Shown here piece after piece: positions 17,309-25,509 of a DNA stretch of 64,000 nt (positions are counted from its first letter, which is position 1; every line of letters begins with the position of its first letter). This DNA comes from a virus. The stretch lies in IMG/VR virus record IMGVR_UViG_3300030060_002738, positions 1 through 64,000 of that record, one strand, 5' to 3'. The position numbers were made by a program, and so were the translations under genes. Below the pieces are notes generated by a model, which did no database searches, was not told the DNA's origin, and saw nothing but the letters and a program-made list of their open reading frames with translations.

Positions 17309-17386
17309 CTAAAATCTCCTTCTAGGTGAATCTAACCATCTTATTATTTGTCTTAATATTACTATACCTATAAGGAACTCAATCAT
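17309..17386 (-). CDS. 25-residue membrane peptide
   Basis: Start overlaps the RFC stop as TGATG. MIEFLIGIVILRQIIRW followed by a basic end (SPRRRF): one short hydrophobic helix. It lies between RFC and the EF-hand membrane protein. Confidence 0.45.
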   Translation of the reverse strand: MIEFLIGIVILRQIIRWLDSPRRRF

Positions 17387-18297
17387 CAAATCATCTGTCC
17401 TATCATCCAAGATGCAAGTAACTTCGGAGTCATATTGCTACTCCTCCATTCTGCCTCTCCGACAACCCTTAACATTTTGAACTTCTTGGCTGCTGGCATA
17501 TCCGTTTTTATGATAACATCATGTAGATTAACACAAATAGTATTCATATCAACTGAATTATACAACAAATCATGCACCTTTCCTAAACAATTCTCATAGT
17601 TATTATCATCAATCATTTGCAATATTTCAGTATAGGGTTCAAGATTTTTGTCAATCTGATTCAATAGTGAGGACTTACCGTAGATAGCAGCCTGAAGTTC
17701 AGTAAGCCCTCTCCTCAAGTCTCCATGTAAGGAGTCTATGAAGGTTTCCAAGTCTTCACTCGATACGTGGGTAATATCCTCATTTTCCAAAACATTCGTC
17801 AATAGAGTGTGCATAGTACGGGGGTTCACTCGTTGAAACCCATAGTTGGCACATCTTGATTGCAACGGATGTATAATCCTGTGACGCTCGTTGCAAGTAA
17901 TAATGAATCTAACATTCTCAGCATACCTCTCCATAATTCTCTTCAAAGCATTCTGAGCATCCTTTGTCATCCCATCCATCTCATCAAGAAGTATAATCTT
18001 GAAAGGAGCATTACCTATCTTTCTAGTGGAAGCAATCTCCTTGATTTGATTTCTTACTGTCTCTAGTCTTCTATCATCAGATGCGTTAATTTCAAAGAAG
18101 TTATTGTCTTTGTCTTCCTTCAACATATCATTAGCAAGCGCAATTCCAGCAGCCGTCTTTCCAACACCTGCTACTCCATACAATAGAACATTGGGCATAT
18201 TGTTCTGCTCTACCCAACTCTCTGCATCTATCGTGAAGTTATACTGTCCTACCACATCAGCGATTCTCTTCGGTCTGTATTTTTCTGTCCATAACAT
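17386..18297 (-). CDS. rfcS: Clamp loader small subunit (RFC-S)
   Basis: 303 residues from the ATG at 18297, which has GGAGAG seven bases upstream; two upstream in-frame ATGs exist. Starts MLWTEKYRPK as RFC proteins do. Walker A GVAGVGKT at 41-48, Walker B LLDEMD at 103-108, and the RFC-box Ser-Arg-Cys arginine finger (QSRC) at 146-149. It loads PCNA onto DNA. A partner large subunit is not evident, except for the degenerate AAA-like protein two genes upstream. Confidence 0.92.
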   Translation of the reverse strand: MLWTEKYRPKRIADVVGQYNFTIDAESWVEQNNMPNVLLYGVAGVGKTAAGIALANDMLKEDKDNNFFEINASDDRRLETVRNQIKEIASTRKIGNAPFKIILLDEMDGMTKDAQNALKRIMERYAENVRFIITCNERHRIIHPLQSRCANYGFQRVNPRTMHTLLTNVLENEDITHVSSEDLETFIDSLHGDLRRGLTELQAAIYGKSSLLNQIDKNLEPYTEILQMIDDNNYENCLGKVHDLLYNSVDMNTICVNLHDVIIKTDMPAAKKFKMLRVVGEAEWRSSNMTPKLLASWMIGQMI

Positions 18298-18445
18298 TTT
18301 CATTCTCTCCATTTTTATTCCATATTTCTAAGATATCAATAACAGATATCCATTTGTTACAAGTTTTACATCTTCCATAGTGGAAGTCATGAATATTCCA
18401 TTCACTTTTATCACACTTGCAGTGATATTCACTCAGTCTAACCAC
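18257..18445 (-). CDS. 62-residue zinc-ribbon protein
   Basis: Pattern YHCKCDKS ... YGRCKTCNKWI: CxC and CxxC pairs spaced about 16 residues apart, typical of a small zinc ribbon. It overlaps both neighbours (13 bases upstream, 41 downstream), so it is coupled to RFC translation. Function unknown. Confidence 0.6.
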   Translation of the reverse strand: MVRLSEYHCKCDKSEWNIHDFHYGRCKTCNKWISVIDILEIWNKNGENENVMDRKIQTEENR

Positions 18446-19284
18446 CTCGATAATCCAACAGTTGGTGTGACTGGTGTTGTCTTCGTTCTTCTCTTTTTCT
18501 CTCCGAGACCTAACGTTCTAGTTTCGGAGGAAGATAACGTCTTTCTACAATGTTCTCTAAAATCAGCGTTTTTTAGTAAGTCTCTGAAAAGATAAACATC
18601 AGAATGTCGCATTTTTAACTTCCTCAAGATTTTCGGTATTGTAGAATATGCCTTTCTTTGTGGTGGTGTCATCTTCCTTTGCATTCTCCCGTCATGGGAA
18701 TAAGCAAGCATTTCGTAAAAGTAGTCTGTACTCCACCTTCTCTTCACCTTGGCATCGACAAACATCAACTTGTTAGGATGGATGTTCGGTGCTAACCAAG
18801 AAACAAACTGAGTGTCTGATGGTTTGCTAATCTTCAGGCTCTCCATGATTATATCTCTGTCAGGATTCCTTAGATAATCACCAACCAAAGTAAAGATGTC
18901 AGTGTCAAAGTTGTGAGGTTCATCAGAACGAGGTGCTAGTTGCTTTATCTCATCAATCTCTAGTTTCTTTCCACGCTTCAACTTACATAGATTAAACAAT
19001 TTCTTAGGTACATCTTTTTGATTCAGTGATGTTAGAACTACCTGTCCTCTATACTCTAGTATTGTCTTGCGTATCAACTCGACATTAGGCTTGTAGTTGC
19101 ACTCTCGGATAATGATGCCTACATCAGCAGGGATACTGTAATTATCCTCAATGTCAAACTCATTAGCATATTGAATAATAGGTTCATCAGATACAAGTTT
19201 CATTGCCTTTTGCATCTTGTCTGTTCCATCTTTGCCAACTATTATTATCGTTCTATTCTGATTCTGCATATTCAATAGGCTCAT
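18433..19284 (-). CDS. Degenerate AAA-like protein with PIP-like tail (clamp-loader partner candidate)
   Basis: 283 residues. The N-terminal part has the order of a clamp-loader ATPase but without its catalytic residues: TIIIVGKDGTDKMQKA in the Walker A place, GIIIRECNY in the Walker B place, and GQVVLTSLNQKDVPKKLFNLC in the sensor 1 place. The C-terminus ends TVGLSRWLD, similar to a PIP box lacking the Gln. It lies one gene upstream of RFC-S. I infer an inactive clamp-loader subunit analogous to delta-prime or RFC-L; this needs structural comparison. Confidence 0.5.
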   Translation of the reverse strand: MSLLNMQNQNRTIIIVGKDGTDKMQKAMKLVSDEPIIQYANEFDIEDNYSIPADVGIIIRECNYKPNVELIRKTILEYRGQVVLTSLNQKDVPKKLFNLCKLKRGKKLEIDEIKQLAPRSDEPHNFDTDIFTLVGDYLRNPDRDIIMESLKISKPSDTQFVSWLAPNIHPNKLMFVDAKVKRRWSTDYFYEMLAYSHDGRMQRKMTPPQRKAYSTIPKILRKLKMRHSDVYLFRDLLKNADFREHCRKTLSSSETRTLGLGEKKRRTKTTPVTPTVGLSRWLD

Positions 19285-19564
19285 CTACCCTCACTTCCAT
19301 TATTTCTTCGTAGGCTTTTCCACAAACCCCACAATCAACTAAAATGACATACCACTTTAGTTCGTTTTCTTCTTGTACTCCTGCTTCATAAGCAAAGGAG
19401 TGACTACCACATTCTCTGCAACCTTGCTTTATCCGTTGCATTACATGGTAATTTGTTATTTCATCATCTGTTGTATGTTCAGGTTTGTTCATTTGAACCT
19501 TTAACATACAAACAGAACACAGGGATGCCTCTGTTTCCCTGAGATTACATCTCGGACATAACAT
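19253..19564 (-). CDS. Zinc-binding protein with four CxxC motifs
   Basis: 103 residues. MLCPRCNL and SLCSVCML form one zinc site; GCRECGSH and DCGVCGKA form the second. An acidic C-terminus follows. Possibly a nucleic-acid or transcription accessory protein, but not recognised. It abuts the LAGLIDADG-like gene by one base and overlaps the degenerate AAA gene by 32. Confidence 0.65.
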   Translation of the reverse strand: MLCPRCNLRETEASLCSVCMLKVQMNKPEHTTDDEITNYHVMQRIKQGCRECGSHSFAYEAGVQEENELKWYVILVDCGVCGKAYEEIMEVRVDEPIEYAESE

Positions 19565-19959
19565 CAGACAAGCCCCTTCATCTTGAGTATCTTCTCAAGT
19601 CCTTCGGCTCTCAGATGTTCTTTCTCTGTTATCATATTGAGAGACTTGTTGAATGTCTCCCAATCATTGTTTGTGATTAGTTTACTGTCCATCATCTCTA
19701 CTAGTCTAGTTAGGTTATCCAACCCACTGATAACTAGTATTGGTTTTGGTCTTCCACTATGTTCCTTGTCTTTGTAGTTAGACTCGATTTCATGTTGTAG
19801 TAGTGAACGCTTGATACCCCAAAGGAAAGTACCTTCACCTCGTATGCAAACTCTTAGCCTAACACGATAGCCTAACTTTGACTTACTACTGTTAACTATG
19901 TTCACTTCAGGGTTGCCTATTGAGATAAGAATCCCATTCAACACATCCCTGCCATACAT
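19564..19959 (-). CDS. LAGLIDADG half-domain-like protein
   Basis: 131 residues. The last 70 residues (LVISGLDNLTRLVEMM ... WETFNKSLNMITEKEHLRAEGLEKIL) follow the pattern of the C-terminal part of a LAGLIDADG repeat, but no clear LAGLIDADG acidic motif is visible in the N-terminal part. It may be a remnant or a non-cutting domesticated form. Low certainty on family. Confidence 0.45.
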   Translation of the reverse strand: MYGRDVLNGILISIGNPEVNIVNSSKSKLGYRVRLRVCIRGEGTFLWGIKRSLLQHEIESNYKDKEHSGRPKPILVISGLDNLTRLVEMMDSKLITNNDWETFNKSLNMITEKEHLRAEGLEKILKMKGLV

Positions 19960-19980
19960 GGCACTGCGACATCACAAGAG

Positions 19981-21513
19981 TCAATATATGTTGCTACACA
20001 ATTCCTCTACGTCATCAAGAGTATTGCAGTCAGCAGGATACTTGTCATCTCTTATTCTGACTATCCTTGGAAATCTCATTCCATAAGTTCCATCTTGATT
20101 CTGACTAATTAAGTCACAAGTGACCTCAAGGACTATTCTAGGCAAGAAGTGGTATGTCCCTCCATTGAAACCATCAACTATTCTTTTCAACTGAGTATCT
20201 AGTGAGTACATCTCTTCCTCTGATATACCACTACCAACCTTACCGATGTTCACATAGTCTGAACCATCTCTAACACTAACACCGTATGTGCCTATCACAC
20301 CTGCTCTCTTTCCCTTTCCATATTCACCTGATGTTATAACAACATCAAGTTCTACTCTTGGTGGTTTGTACTTCAGTAGTGCAACTGTTCTCTTAGACTC
20401 GTACCGTGCATTCAAGTCCTTTATCATCACACCCTCAAAACCACTATTGATTGCTACATTGTAAGCAGCCTCAACATTCCCATGTGTAAACGCCTGAGCA
20501 ACATACTCGGATGGTACAATCGTTTCTAGATACTCTAGCCTGTCGCCATATGTGTCACTGAGTATTGATTGTCCCTGATATAGAAGACAGTCAAACACCA
20601 CTAGTTGAACAGGACACTTGGATATTGCTAGTTGCTTATCCTTTGAATGCACTCTAGTTGCTAATGTCTGATGCGGAGCAGGAGTTCCATCGTTTGTTAT
20701 TGGGTATATCTCAGTATCCAGTATGAAGTTGTTAGACTCCCACTGACTTATAATCGCTACAATATCAGCATACTGCTCTGTGACAATCTTTCCCTTGCGA
20801 TTGAAGATGATAACATCAGTATCCTTCTTGTGTATCTGATACCTATTACCATCATACTTGATATCCATAACGAACTGCTCAGGAAGTTTGCCTAAGTATT
20901 TCTTAGCAAGCATTGGCTTTACAAAGTTACCATGCACCAACTCAGGTGGTTCTAGGTCATTCTCTAGATAGTCAACTAGACTGGTTAGAGAGTGTCCTAC
21001 TGAATACCTCTTGATGTCTCTTTGATAATAGTCAGTCATGGCCTTCTCGACAGTGCTTTTGTTGACACCGTTTCTAGGAGTTCTCAACCAATAGCGGATA
21101 AACCACTTTACTTCTAAAGCAGACATTCTTCCTATTGCATCTCTAATCGTCTCATAACTACCACTGTTGCTCATCGATGAACAATCTAGTTCCAGTAGCC
21201 TTACCATGTCTGAAAGAGAGAAGGTTGAATCAGGTCTATTCGCACTCAGAAACTCTTTCATTCCTTCTCCTAAGTCCATCCAACTATGAGCAGCATCTGC
21301 TATCTCATCCTCAAACACACCTAGAATCTTAGCCATCCACTTGATAGCCTTCTTCTCGCCTATGTTATTCATCTCATACTCAAGTGACAGTATCTTAATC
21401 GCTGCCTTTCTATCCTCAAAGTGAGATAAGGTAGCACAAATCCTGTGTCTCTTTTCTGATGGTGTTCTGTCCTCTAAGGATTCACACATCCTGCTCATTC
21501 GTATCATTGTCAT
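19981..21513 (-). CDS. lig: ATP-dependent DNA ligase (replicative type)
   Basis: 510 residues from the ATG at 21513 (GAGAGGA upstream). An N-terminal helical DNA-binding domain is followed by motif I KYDGNR (Lys219 takes AMP), then motif III-like FILDTEIYP, EGVMIK (motif IV) and LLKYKP (motif V), and an OB domain ending in FPRIVRIRDDK. The architecture matches archaeal/eukaryotic Lig1-type enzymes. It would seal Okazaki fragments. This is one of two ATP ligases in the window; the other lies in the structural block. Confidence 0.92.
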   Translation of the reverse strand: MTMIRMSRMCESLEDRTPSEKRHRICATLSHFEDRKAAIKILSLEYEMNNIGEKKAIKWMAKILGVFEDEIADAAHSWMDLGEGMKEFLSANRPDSTFSLSDMVRLLELDCSSMSNSGSYETIRDAIGRMSALEVKWFIRYWLRTPRNGVNKSTVEKAMTDYYQRDIKRYSVGHSLTSLVDYLENDLEPPELVHGNFVKPMLAKKYLGKLPEQFVMDIKYDGNRYQIHKKDTDVIIFNRKGKIVTEQYADIVAIISQWESNNFILDTEIYPITNDGTPAPHQTLATRVHSKDKQLAISKCPVQLVVFDCLLYQGQSILSDTYGDRLEYLETIVPSEYVAQAFTHGNVEAAYNVAINSGFEGVMIKDLNARYESKRTVALLKYKPPRVELDVVITSGEYGKGKRAGVIGTYGVSVRDGSDYVNIGKVGSGISEEEMYSLDTQLKRIVDGFNGGTYHFLPRIVLEVTCDLISQNQDGTYGMRFPRIVRIRDDKYPADCNTLDDVEELCSNIY

Positions 21514-21718
21514 TTTTATTCCTCTCAATTATCTTATTCAGTGCCTTAGCGACATCTTTCATTTCTTCTATATTCATTCTAACGCCTTTCTTTGTTGGTG
21601 TTCCGTTAGCATACCAACGAATGTCAACGATGTCAACATTCCAATAATTACCTGTTCTCACTGTTAATTCTTCATTCCCGTTTCTTGGGACTCTTACTAT
21701 TATTTTTTCACCCTTCAA
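21482..21718 (-). CDS. PC4-like ssDNA-binding transcription coactivator
   Basis: 78 residues from a TTG at 21718 that has GGTGG five bases upstream; an ATG at 21784 would add 22 residues encoded within the upstream gene. The core VDIVDIRWYANGTPTKKGVR and the following helix match the PC4/Sub1 p15 domain (IDIRxW ... GxxxPTKKGI). PC4 proteins bind single-stranded DNA and promote transcription. With TFB in the same operon it may help transcribe viral genes or melt promoters. Confidence 0.7.
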   Translation of the reverse strand: MKGEKIIVRVPRNGNEELTVRTGNYWNVDIVDIRWYANGTPTKKGVRMNIEEMKDVAKALNKIIERNKNDNDTNEQDV

Positions 21719-22106
21719 GCCAACCACCCTTAAACTGCTGTAAGTTCTTCCACGACTTAAAGTATCGTGGAGACTCTTGTTCATCTATTCTGTGTGCTAC
21801 CCATACAACACCACCAAGACTGCTAATCTTAACCAACTCGTATGTTTTCCCTTCAACTTCAAACATGTCTTCTGTCTCTATATCAGGAACTAGACCAAAC
21901 TTTTGAGATAATTCATTTGCTATTTCATCCATGTGTTCAGCAATGTATTGAACGATTAGATGTCGTTGTATTGGCACTTTAGCATCAACTGTGACCTTTA
22001 TCTTACCTGACATCTCACATACTACACACTTGTTGCCTAAACAAATAGGACATTCTATCTCAGCAGGTAGCGGAGCAGGAAAGCGAATAGTCACTGCTTT
22101 CTTCAT
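21708..22106 (-). CDS. Hypothetical protein with N-terminal zinc knuckle
   Basis: 132 residues from an ATG overlapping the lipoprotein stop as ATGA. CPICLGNKCVVC near residue 19 is a compact CxxC-x4-CxxC zinc site. The rest (IVQYIAEHMDEIANEL and later a beta-rich part) is not recognised. Confidence 0.65.
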   Translation of the reverse strand: MKKAVTIRFPAPLPAEIECPICLGNKCVVCEMSGKIKVTVDAKVPIQRHLIVQYIAEHMDEIANELSQKFGLVPDIETEDMFEVEGKTYELVKISSLGGVVWVAHRIDEQESPRYFKSWKNLQQFKGGWLEG

Positions 22107-22576
22107 TGTCTGCCATCCCATACTCTGTATATCAGTTCATATTCAACTGTTACATCGAATGGGAACGATGCGAAGTGCAACGTTGCATTACCAAACTCAG
22201 GAGCAAAACCACTTGACCAATATTTATCCTCTTGAACCAAGTAGCCTTGCCAACCTACCCAACTGTAATTACTGAATATGACAGAGTTATTCACTACCTC
22301 AAAGGATAGGTGTGTTATATTGTATGTGAGGGATTGGAGTTCAATTGCTCCATAACTAGTGTTAACATCTACCCAAATTGTAGGGGCGTGTATGAATGAT
22401 TCATTACTAGTATTATCCATAACAAGAGTGAACTCTCCTGTCATAGACACCCAATCTGCTTGTGCTGTCTGTCCTTCAAACTCCTCTTCCGGTGGGCTAG
22501 GTAATCCATCTGTGCATCCTGCTAGGAGTGCTACTGCTATCATCAAAACTATTGCTTTACTGATGCTGGTCTTCAT
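22103..22576 (-). CDS. Secreted lipoprotein
   Basis: 157 residues from the ATG at 22576, chosen because GAGAGG lies nine bases upstream and it gives a clean signal peptide: MKTSISKAIVLMIAVALLAGC, with a lipobox LLAGC and the Cys at position 21. The mature part starts acidic and Pro-rich, then is beta-rich with several N-glycosylation-type Asn-x-Ser/Thr sites (DNTSNES, YNITHL, NYSW). It should be anchored outside the host membrane and could block superinfection or alter the surface. Confidence 0.7.
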   Translation of the reverse strand: MKTSISKAIVLMIAVALLAGCTDGLPSPPEEEFEGQTAQADWVSMTGEFTLVMDNTSNESFIHAPTIWVDVNTSYGAIELQSLTYNITHLSFEVVNNSVIFSNYSWVGWQGYLVQEDKYWSSGFAPEFGNATLHFASFPFDVTVEYELIYRVWDGRQ

Positions 22577-22620
22577 CGTCATCATCCTCTCGCAAACACA
22601 GGAAGGATAAATAAGTTGCT

Positions 22621-22710
22621 TCACTCAAAGGAAAACCCAAACTCTGTTAGTTTGGACTGTCTATGTCCGAATCCAGTAAAGCCAAACTCCGGTAATCTTG
22701 TCTGTCTCAT
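22621..22710 (-). CDS. 29-residue peptide with repeated EFGF element
   Basis: MRQTRLPEFGFTGFGHRQS continues with LTEFGFSFE, so PEFGFTGF and TEFGFSF form a short repeat. A strong GGAGG lies seven bases before the ATG, and the ATG overlaps the preceding stop by ATGA. Function unknown. Confidence 0.5.
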   Translation of the reverse strand: MRQTRLPEFGFTGFGHRQSKLTEFGFSFE

Positions 22711-22841
22711 TGTTCATCCTCCATCATTTCCATAACTGCTAAACCAGTTAACACCTTTGTCTGTATCGTAAGTAACTCGATTATCTCATCTAGTTTTCTT
22801 TCGACTGCTCTTGCATGTCTATCATATCTTCCATTCTTCAT
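22707..22841 (-). CDS. 44-residue helical peptide
   Basis: Starts MKNGRYDRHARAVERKLDE and forms one long amphipathic helix followed by a Met/Glu-rich end. It is linked by ATGA to the next 29-residue peptide and overlaps the previous gene by 20 bases. Not recognised. Confidence 0.5.
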   Translation of the reverse strand: MKNGRYDRHARAVERKLDEIIELLTIQTKVLTGLAVMEMMEDEQ

Positions 22842-23082
22842 TCTTATCCCCCGCTATTCCTAATTCATCTTTCAGTTGCTCTACATGGTCTTTCAGCCAT
22901 CTCAAAGCACCTTTTGCTTGCATTCCATCTGTCAGTGCATCCTCATCTTTCAACGCACTATCCATTATGGAAATGGCTAACTGTAAACCACTTAGTTTAC
23001 CAGCCATATGACCACCTTGGTAGCCATCCATAAATGAGTTACTGAAGTATTTCAGCGAATCTCCATTATATCTTCTCTTCAT
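22822..23082 (-). CDS. Hypothetical small protein
   Basis: 86 residues, helical; GYQGGHMAGKLSGLQLAI and ALRWLKDHVEQLKDEL stand out. ATGA overlap with the upstream gene. Not recognised. Confidence 0.55.
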   Translation of the reverse strand: MKRRYNGDSLKYFSNSFMDGYQGGHMAGKLSGLQLAISIMDSALKDEDALTDGMQAKGALRWLKDHVEQLKDELGIAGDKNEEWKI

Positions 23083-23468
23083 ACTTGTTGCCCCCTTACA
23101 ATTACAATTATCTCTTTATGTGGAAAGAGACTTTTCATTACACTCTTGGCGTTCTTGATTGCTCTTCTCATATCCTTGTTGAACAAAACAAGACCATGCC
23201 ATGTTCCTGCAATTGTAATACCGATGAAGTTAGGTCTTTCAATACCGTTAGATGACCAACCTGACCAACCTGCCTCGTATTTTTGCCATTCTTTACCTTG
23301 ACCTTCACCCCATGACTCAGGGTTTTCATAACCATGAGATATTCTCTCTATTGTACCCTCTGCTAATGCCTCTTGTATTGTTTCTTCAATCGCAAAATCT
23401 TTCACGGCATTTCTTACATTCCTGTCGGGGTATTCAACACCCACATACACCATTGTTGGGTCACTCAT
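23079..23468 (-). CDS. Hypothetical protein
   Basis: 129 residues, alpha/beta with a Trp/Gly-rich middle (YEAGWSGWSSNG) and a hydrophobic strand-turn-strand (IGITIAGTWHGLVLF). Not recognised. Four-base overlaps with both neighbours. Confidence 0.6.
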   Translation of the reverse strand: MSDPTMVYVGVEYPDRNVRNAVKDFAIEETIQEALAEGTIERISHGYENPESWGEGQGKEWQKYEAGWSGWSSNGIERPNFIGITIAGTWHGLVLFNKDMRRAIKNAKSVMKSLFPHKEIIVIVRGQQV

Positions 23469-23710
23469 TCTTTCACCACCGACTTAGGGAAGAATACATC
23501 TTCCCAAACTGTCATCTGTGCTTCTGTCATCTTGGTGGTGAGGGTAGTACCACTTCGTAGATGTATTTCCACTTCGTAGGTATTCTTCTTCAGCATACCT
23601 TCTTGTATCTCAACGACTGAATAGGCAGAAACCTCTGCCATATTCAATGTCGTTTGTGCTACTTCACCATCCACATATGTCGTTGTTATTTTGTAAAATC
23701 TTTCTTTCAT
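23465..23710 (-). CDS. Hypothetical small protein
   Basis: 81 residues, mostly beta strands with Thr-rich stretches (RSGTTLTTKMTEAQM). Not recognised. Four-base overlaps on both sides. Confidence 0.55.
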   Translation of the reverse strand: MKERFYKITTTYVDGEVAQTTLNMAEVSAYSVVEIQEGMLKKNTYEVEIHLRSGTTLTTKMTEAQMTVWEDVFFPKSVVKE

Positions 23711-24507
23711 TCGTTTTCCTCCTGTTCTCGTAATCTGCTAAGATGTACTTCCTTTGCTCTCTTTGTCCATGCCGTTGTTAACTCACCATGCTCATCGAAG
23801 ATTAGATTTGATTCAGGCCCACCATTCGCTATTCTCCTGTTAGTTCTCTGAGTAGGGTTGTCATCCTTACATGCTAGACAATACGGTTGATTCGCTAACC
23901 TTCTTCTGTTGATAGTGTGGCAACATGAAGAGCGATGTGGCCCTTTTGCGTTCTTGTTGCCCTTGGTCTTCCTCTCCTCTGCGTAGTTGTCACTCCACAT
24001 TTGCCAAAGGTCAGTCTTCATGTACCACTTAGCCCAATACTCGTTGTCTGTCTGCCACTCACGCAATAGGTACAACGAGCCATCGATGTGCCTGACGACT
24101 GAGAAACTGATTCCTATCATATCCTTGTCTTCTACTTCCACAACTCTTCCTATCGCTGTCTCTCTAGCGAGTTTGTTAGCATATCTTTGCTCCGCAGACA
24201 CTGGAACGTGAACTGGCTTTGTCAAGCCTCCTGCTCTTATCTCAGGTCTCACTGGAACAGCGTCTTTCTTCCTGCGTCTCTTAGTCTCCTTCTCATCACG
24301 ATGTTTTTTCACTTTCTCTTCAGTGTTCTTAACTTCCTCAATCTTAGCCTTCGGTAATGTCACGTTAGTCTGTGGTACTGCCGATACGCCTAATCCTGAA
24401 TACACATCGTATCTAAGATGCTCACCAAGTAGGTAAACACTCTCAATGTCCTTGCAATTTATTAGTATGTCTTTTCCTTCTTTTATCTCAAATGCCCAAT
24501 ATTTCAT
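23707..24507 (-). CDS. Hypothetical basic protein with Cys/His motifs
   Basis: 266 residues from the ATG at 24507 (GGTGA upstream). A Lys/Arg/Glu linker lies at about 65-90; the C-terminal half has RSSCCHTINRRR and PYCLACKD, a possible zinc site that might be HNH-like, but no full nuclease motif is visible. It starts the stretch downstream of a 47-base gap. Not recognised. Confidence 0.6.
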   Translation of the reverse strand: MKYWAFEIKEGKDILINCKDIESVYLLGEHLRYDVYSGLGVSAVPQTNVTLPKAKIEEVKNTEEKVKKHRDEKETKRRRKKDAVPVRPEIRAGGLTKPVHVPVSAEQRYANKLARETAIGRVVEVEDKDMIGISFSVVRHIDGSLYLLREWQTDNEYWAKWYMKTDLWQMWSDNYAEERKTKGNKNAKGPHRSSCCHTINRRRLANQPYCLACKDDNPTQRTNRRIANGGPESNLIFDEHGELTTAWTKRAKEVHLSRLREQEENE

Positions 24508-24554
24508 TGTCATCACCATTATTATAATTATGATAGTATTTATAGTAACAAATA

Positions 24555-24962
24555 CTACTCTTCTTCTCCATGCAGGTAAACACCTGCCTTTATTTTGTCT
24601 AACATTTGTTGAGCAGAAGTAGGCTCATGATAGGAACTTCCCCAATAGGGGTCTAGTCTATCATCAGGAATCATATCCCAACTATCCGACATTGAATCCT
24701 CAAACGAAACGCTATCCACAAAGTCAGGATTCTTCAAAAGGAGAAGAGGCTCATGCCAATCTCCATCTTCCTGTGCTTGTTTGATTGCTTCATGCATCTC
24801 TTCTGCTTTATCATCAGGTAGTTCGACCCAATAGACCATAGCATGTCTCTGCCTGTTCAAACCTGCTCTCATTGAGATAGTCGCAGGAGCAGCACCTATC
24901 TCTTCGCATTCCATGAACGATTCTAATCCATGAGCATCTACTATTCCACAATAAGTCTTCAT
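24555..24962 (-). CDS. Hypothetical acidic protein
   Basis: 135 residues, acidic, with a Ser/Asp-rich stretch (FEDSMSDSWDMIPDD). Its ATG overlaps the stop of the JAMM gene by four bases, so it may be a partner or substrate. Not recognised. Confidence 0.6.
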   Translation of the reverse strand: MKTYCGIVDAHGLESFMECEEIGAAPATISMRAGLNRQRHAMVYWVELPDDKAEEMHEAIKQAQEDGDWHEPLLLLKNPDFVDSVSFEDSMSDSWDMIPDDRLDPYWGSSYHEPTSAQQMLDKIKAGVYLHGEEE

Positions 24963-25507
24963 TCCTCTTCACCGCCCAATACACCTTCTGCTGCTTTGAC
25001 CCACTCAGGTTTAGAAGGCTCTTGTTGATATATCGCATACTGAACTCTCTTTGCTATCTCACTATTGCAATCGTAGCAGATAAACTGGTTATCTCCAAGA
25101 ACCGTTGCACTCTCCATCATTCCCTTCCATGAATGAATAGTCTTCCAATCAGTGCCACTGAAGAAAGCCTGTCCAAACGGATGTGTGTGTATCCAGCATT
25201 TCAGTGGTATCTTCATACCACCTAGTTGCTCCTCTTGGTCTTTGAAACTCACAAAGCCAAACGTTCCCACACTAACATACAAGTCATCCTTGGCATCAAC
25301 AATCACTTGTACCTCTCTAGGAGAATCGAATGCATTCAGAGACTTGTTCCATATCACTGTGTAGAACGCCTCTGTATGATTGTTTGGGAAAGGATACTCA
25401 AACGGTATCTTACTGAACACCGTCTTGATATCCTCAATCCAATTCTCATCTACTATCTCTAGTCCTTCTATTCCTTTATTTTCATATTCTGTTTCATCTG
25501 TTTTCAT
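24959..25507 (-). CDS. JAMM/MPN+ metalloprotease (desampylase-like)
   Basis: 182 residues. His107-Thr-His109-Pro110, then Ser117 and Asp120, exactly match the zinc motif HxHPx6Sx2D of JAB1/MPN+ enzymes; Glu46 is a candidate for the conserved upstream Glu. These proteases cut isopeptide bonds or trim C-terminal extensions of ubiquitin-like proteins. An E1-like gene lies five genes upstream and a Ubl candidate ending GGV lies at 31598-31804. It might also act on host SAMP conjugates. GGAGGA precedes the start. Confidence 0.8.
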   Translation of the reverse strand: MKTDETEYENKGIEGLEIVDENWIEDIKTVFSKIPFEYPFPNNHTEAFYTVIWNKSLNAFDSPREVQVIVDAKDDLYVSVGTFGFVSFKDQEEQLGGMKIPLKCWIHTHPFGQAFFSGTDWKTIHSWKGMMESATVLGDNQFICYDCNSEIAKRVQYAIYQQEPSKPEWVKAAEGVLGGEEE

Positions 25508-25509
25508 TT

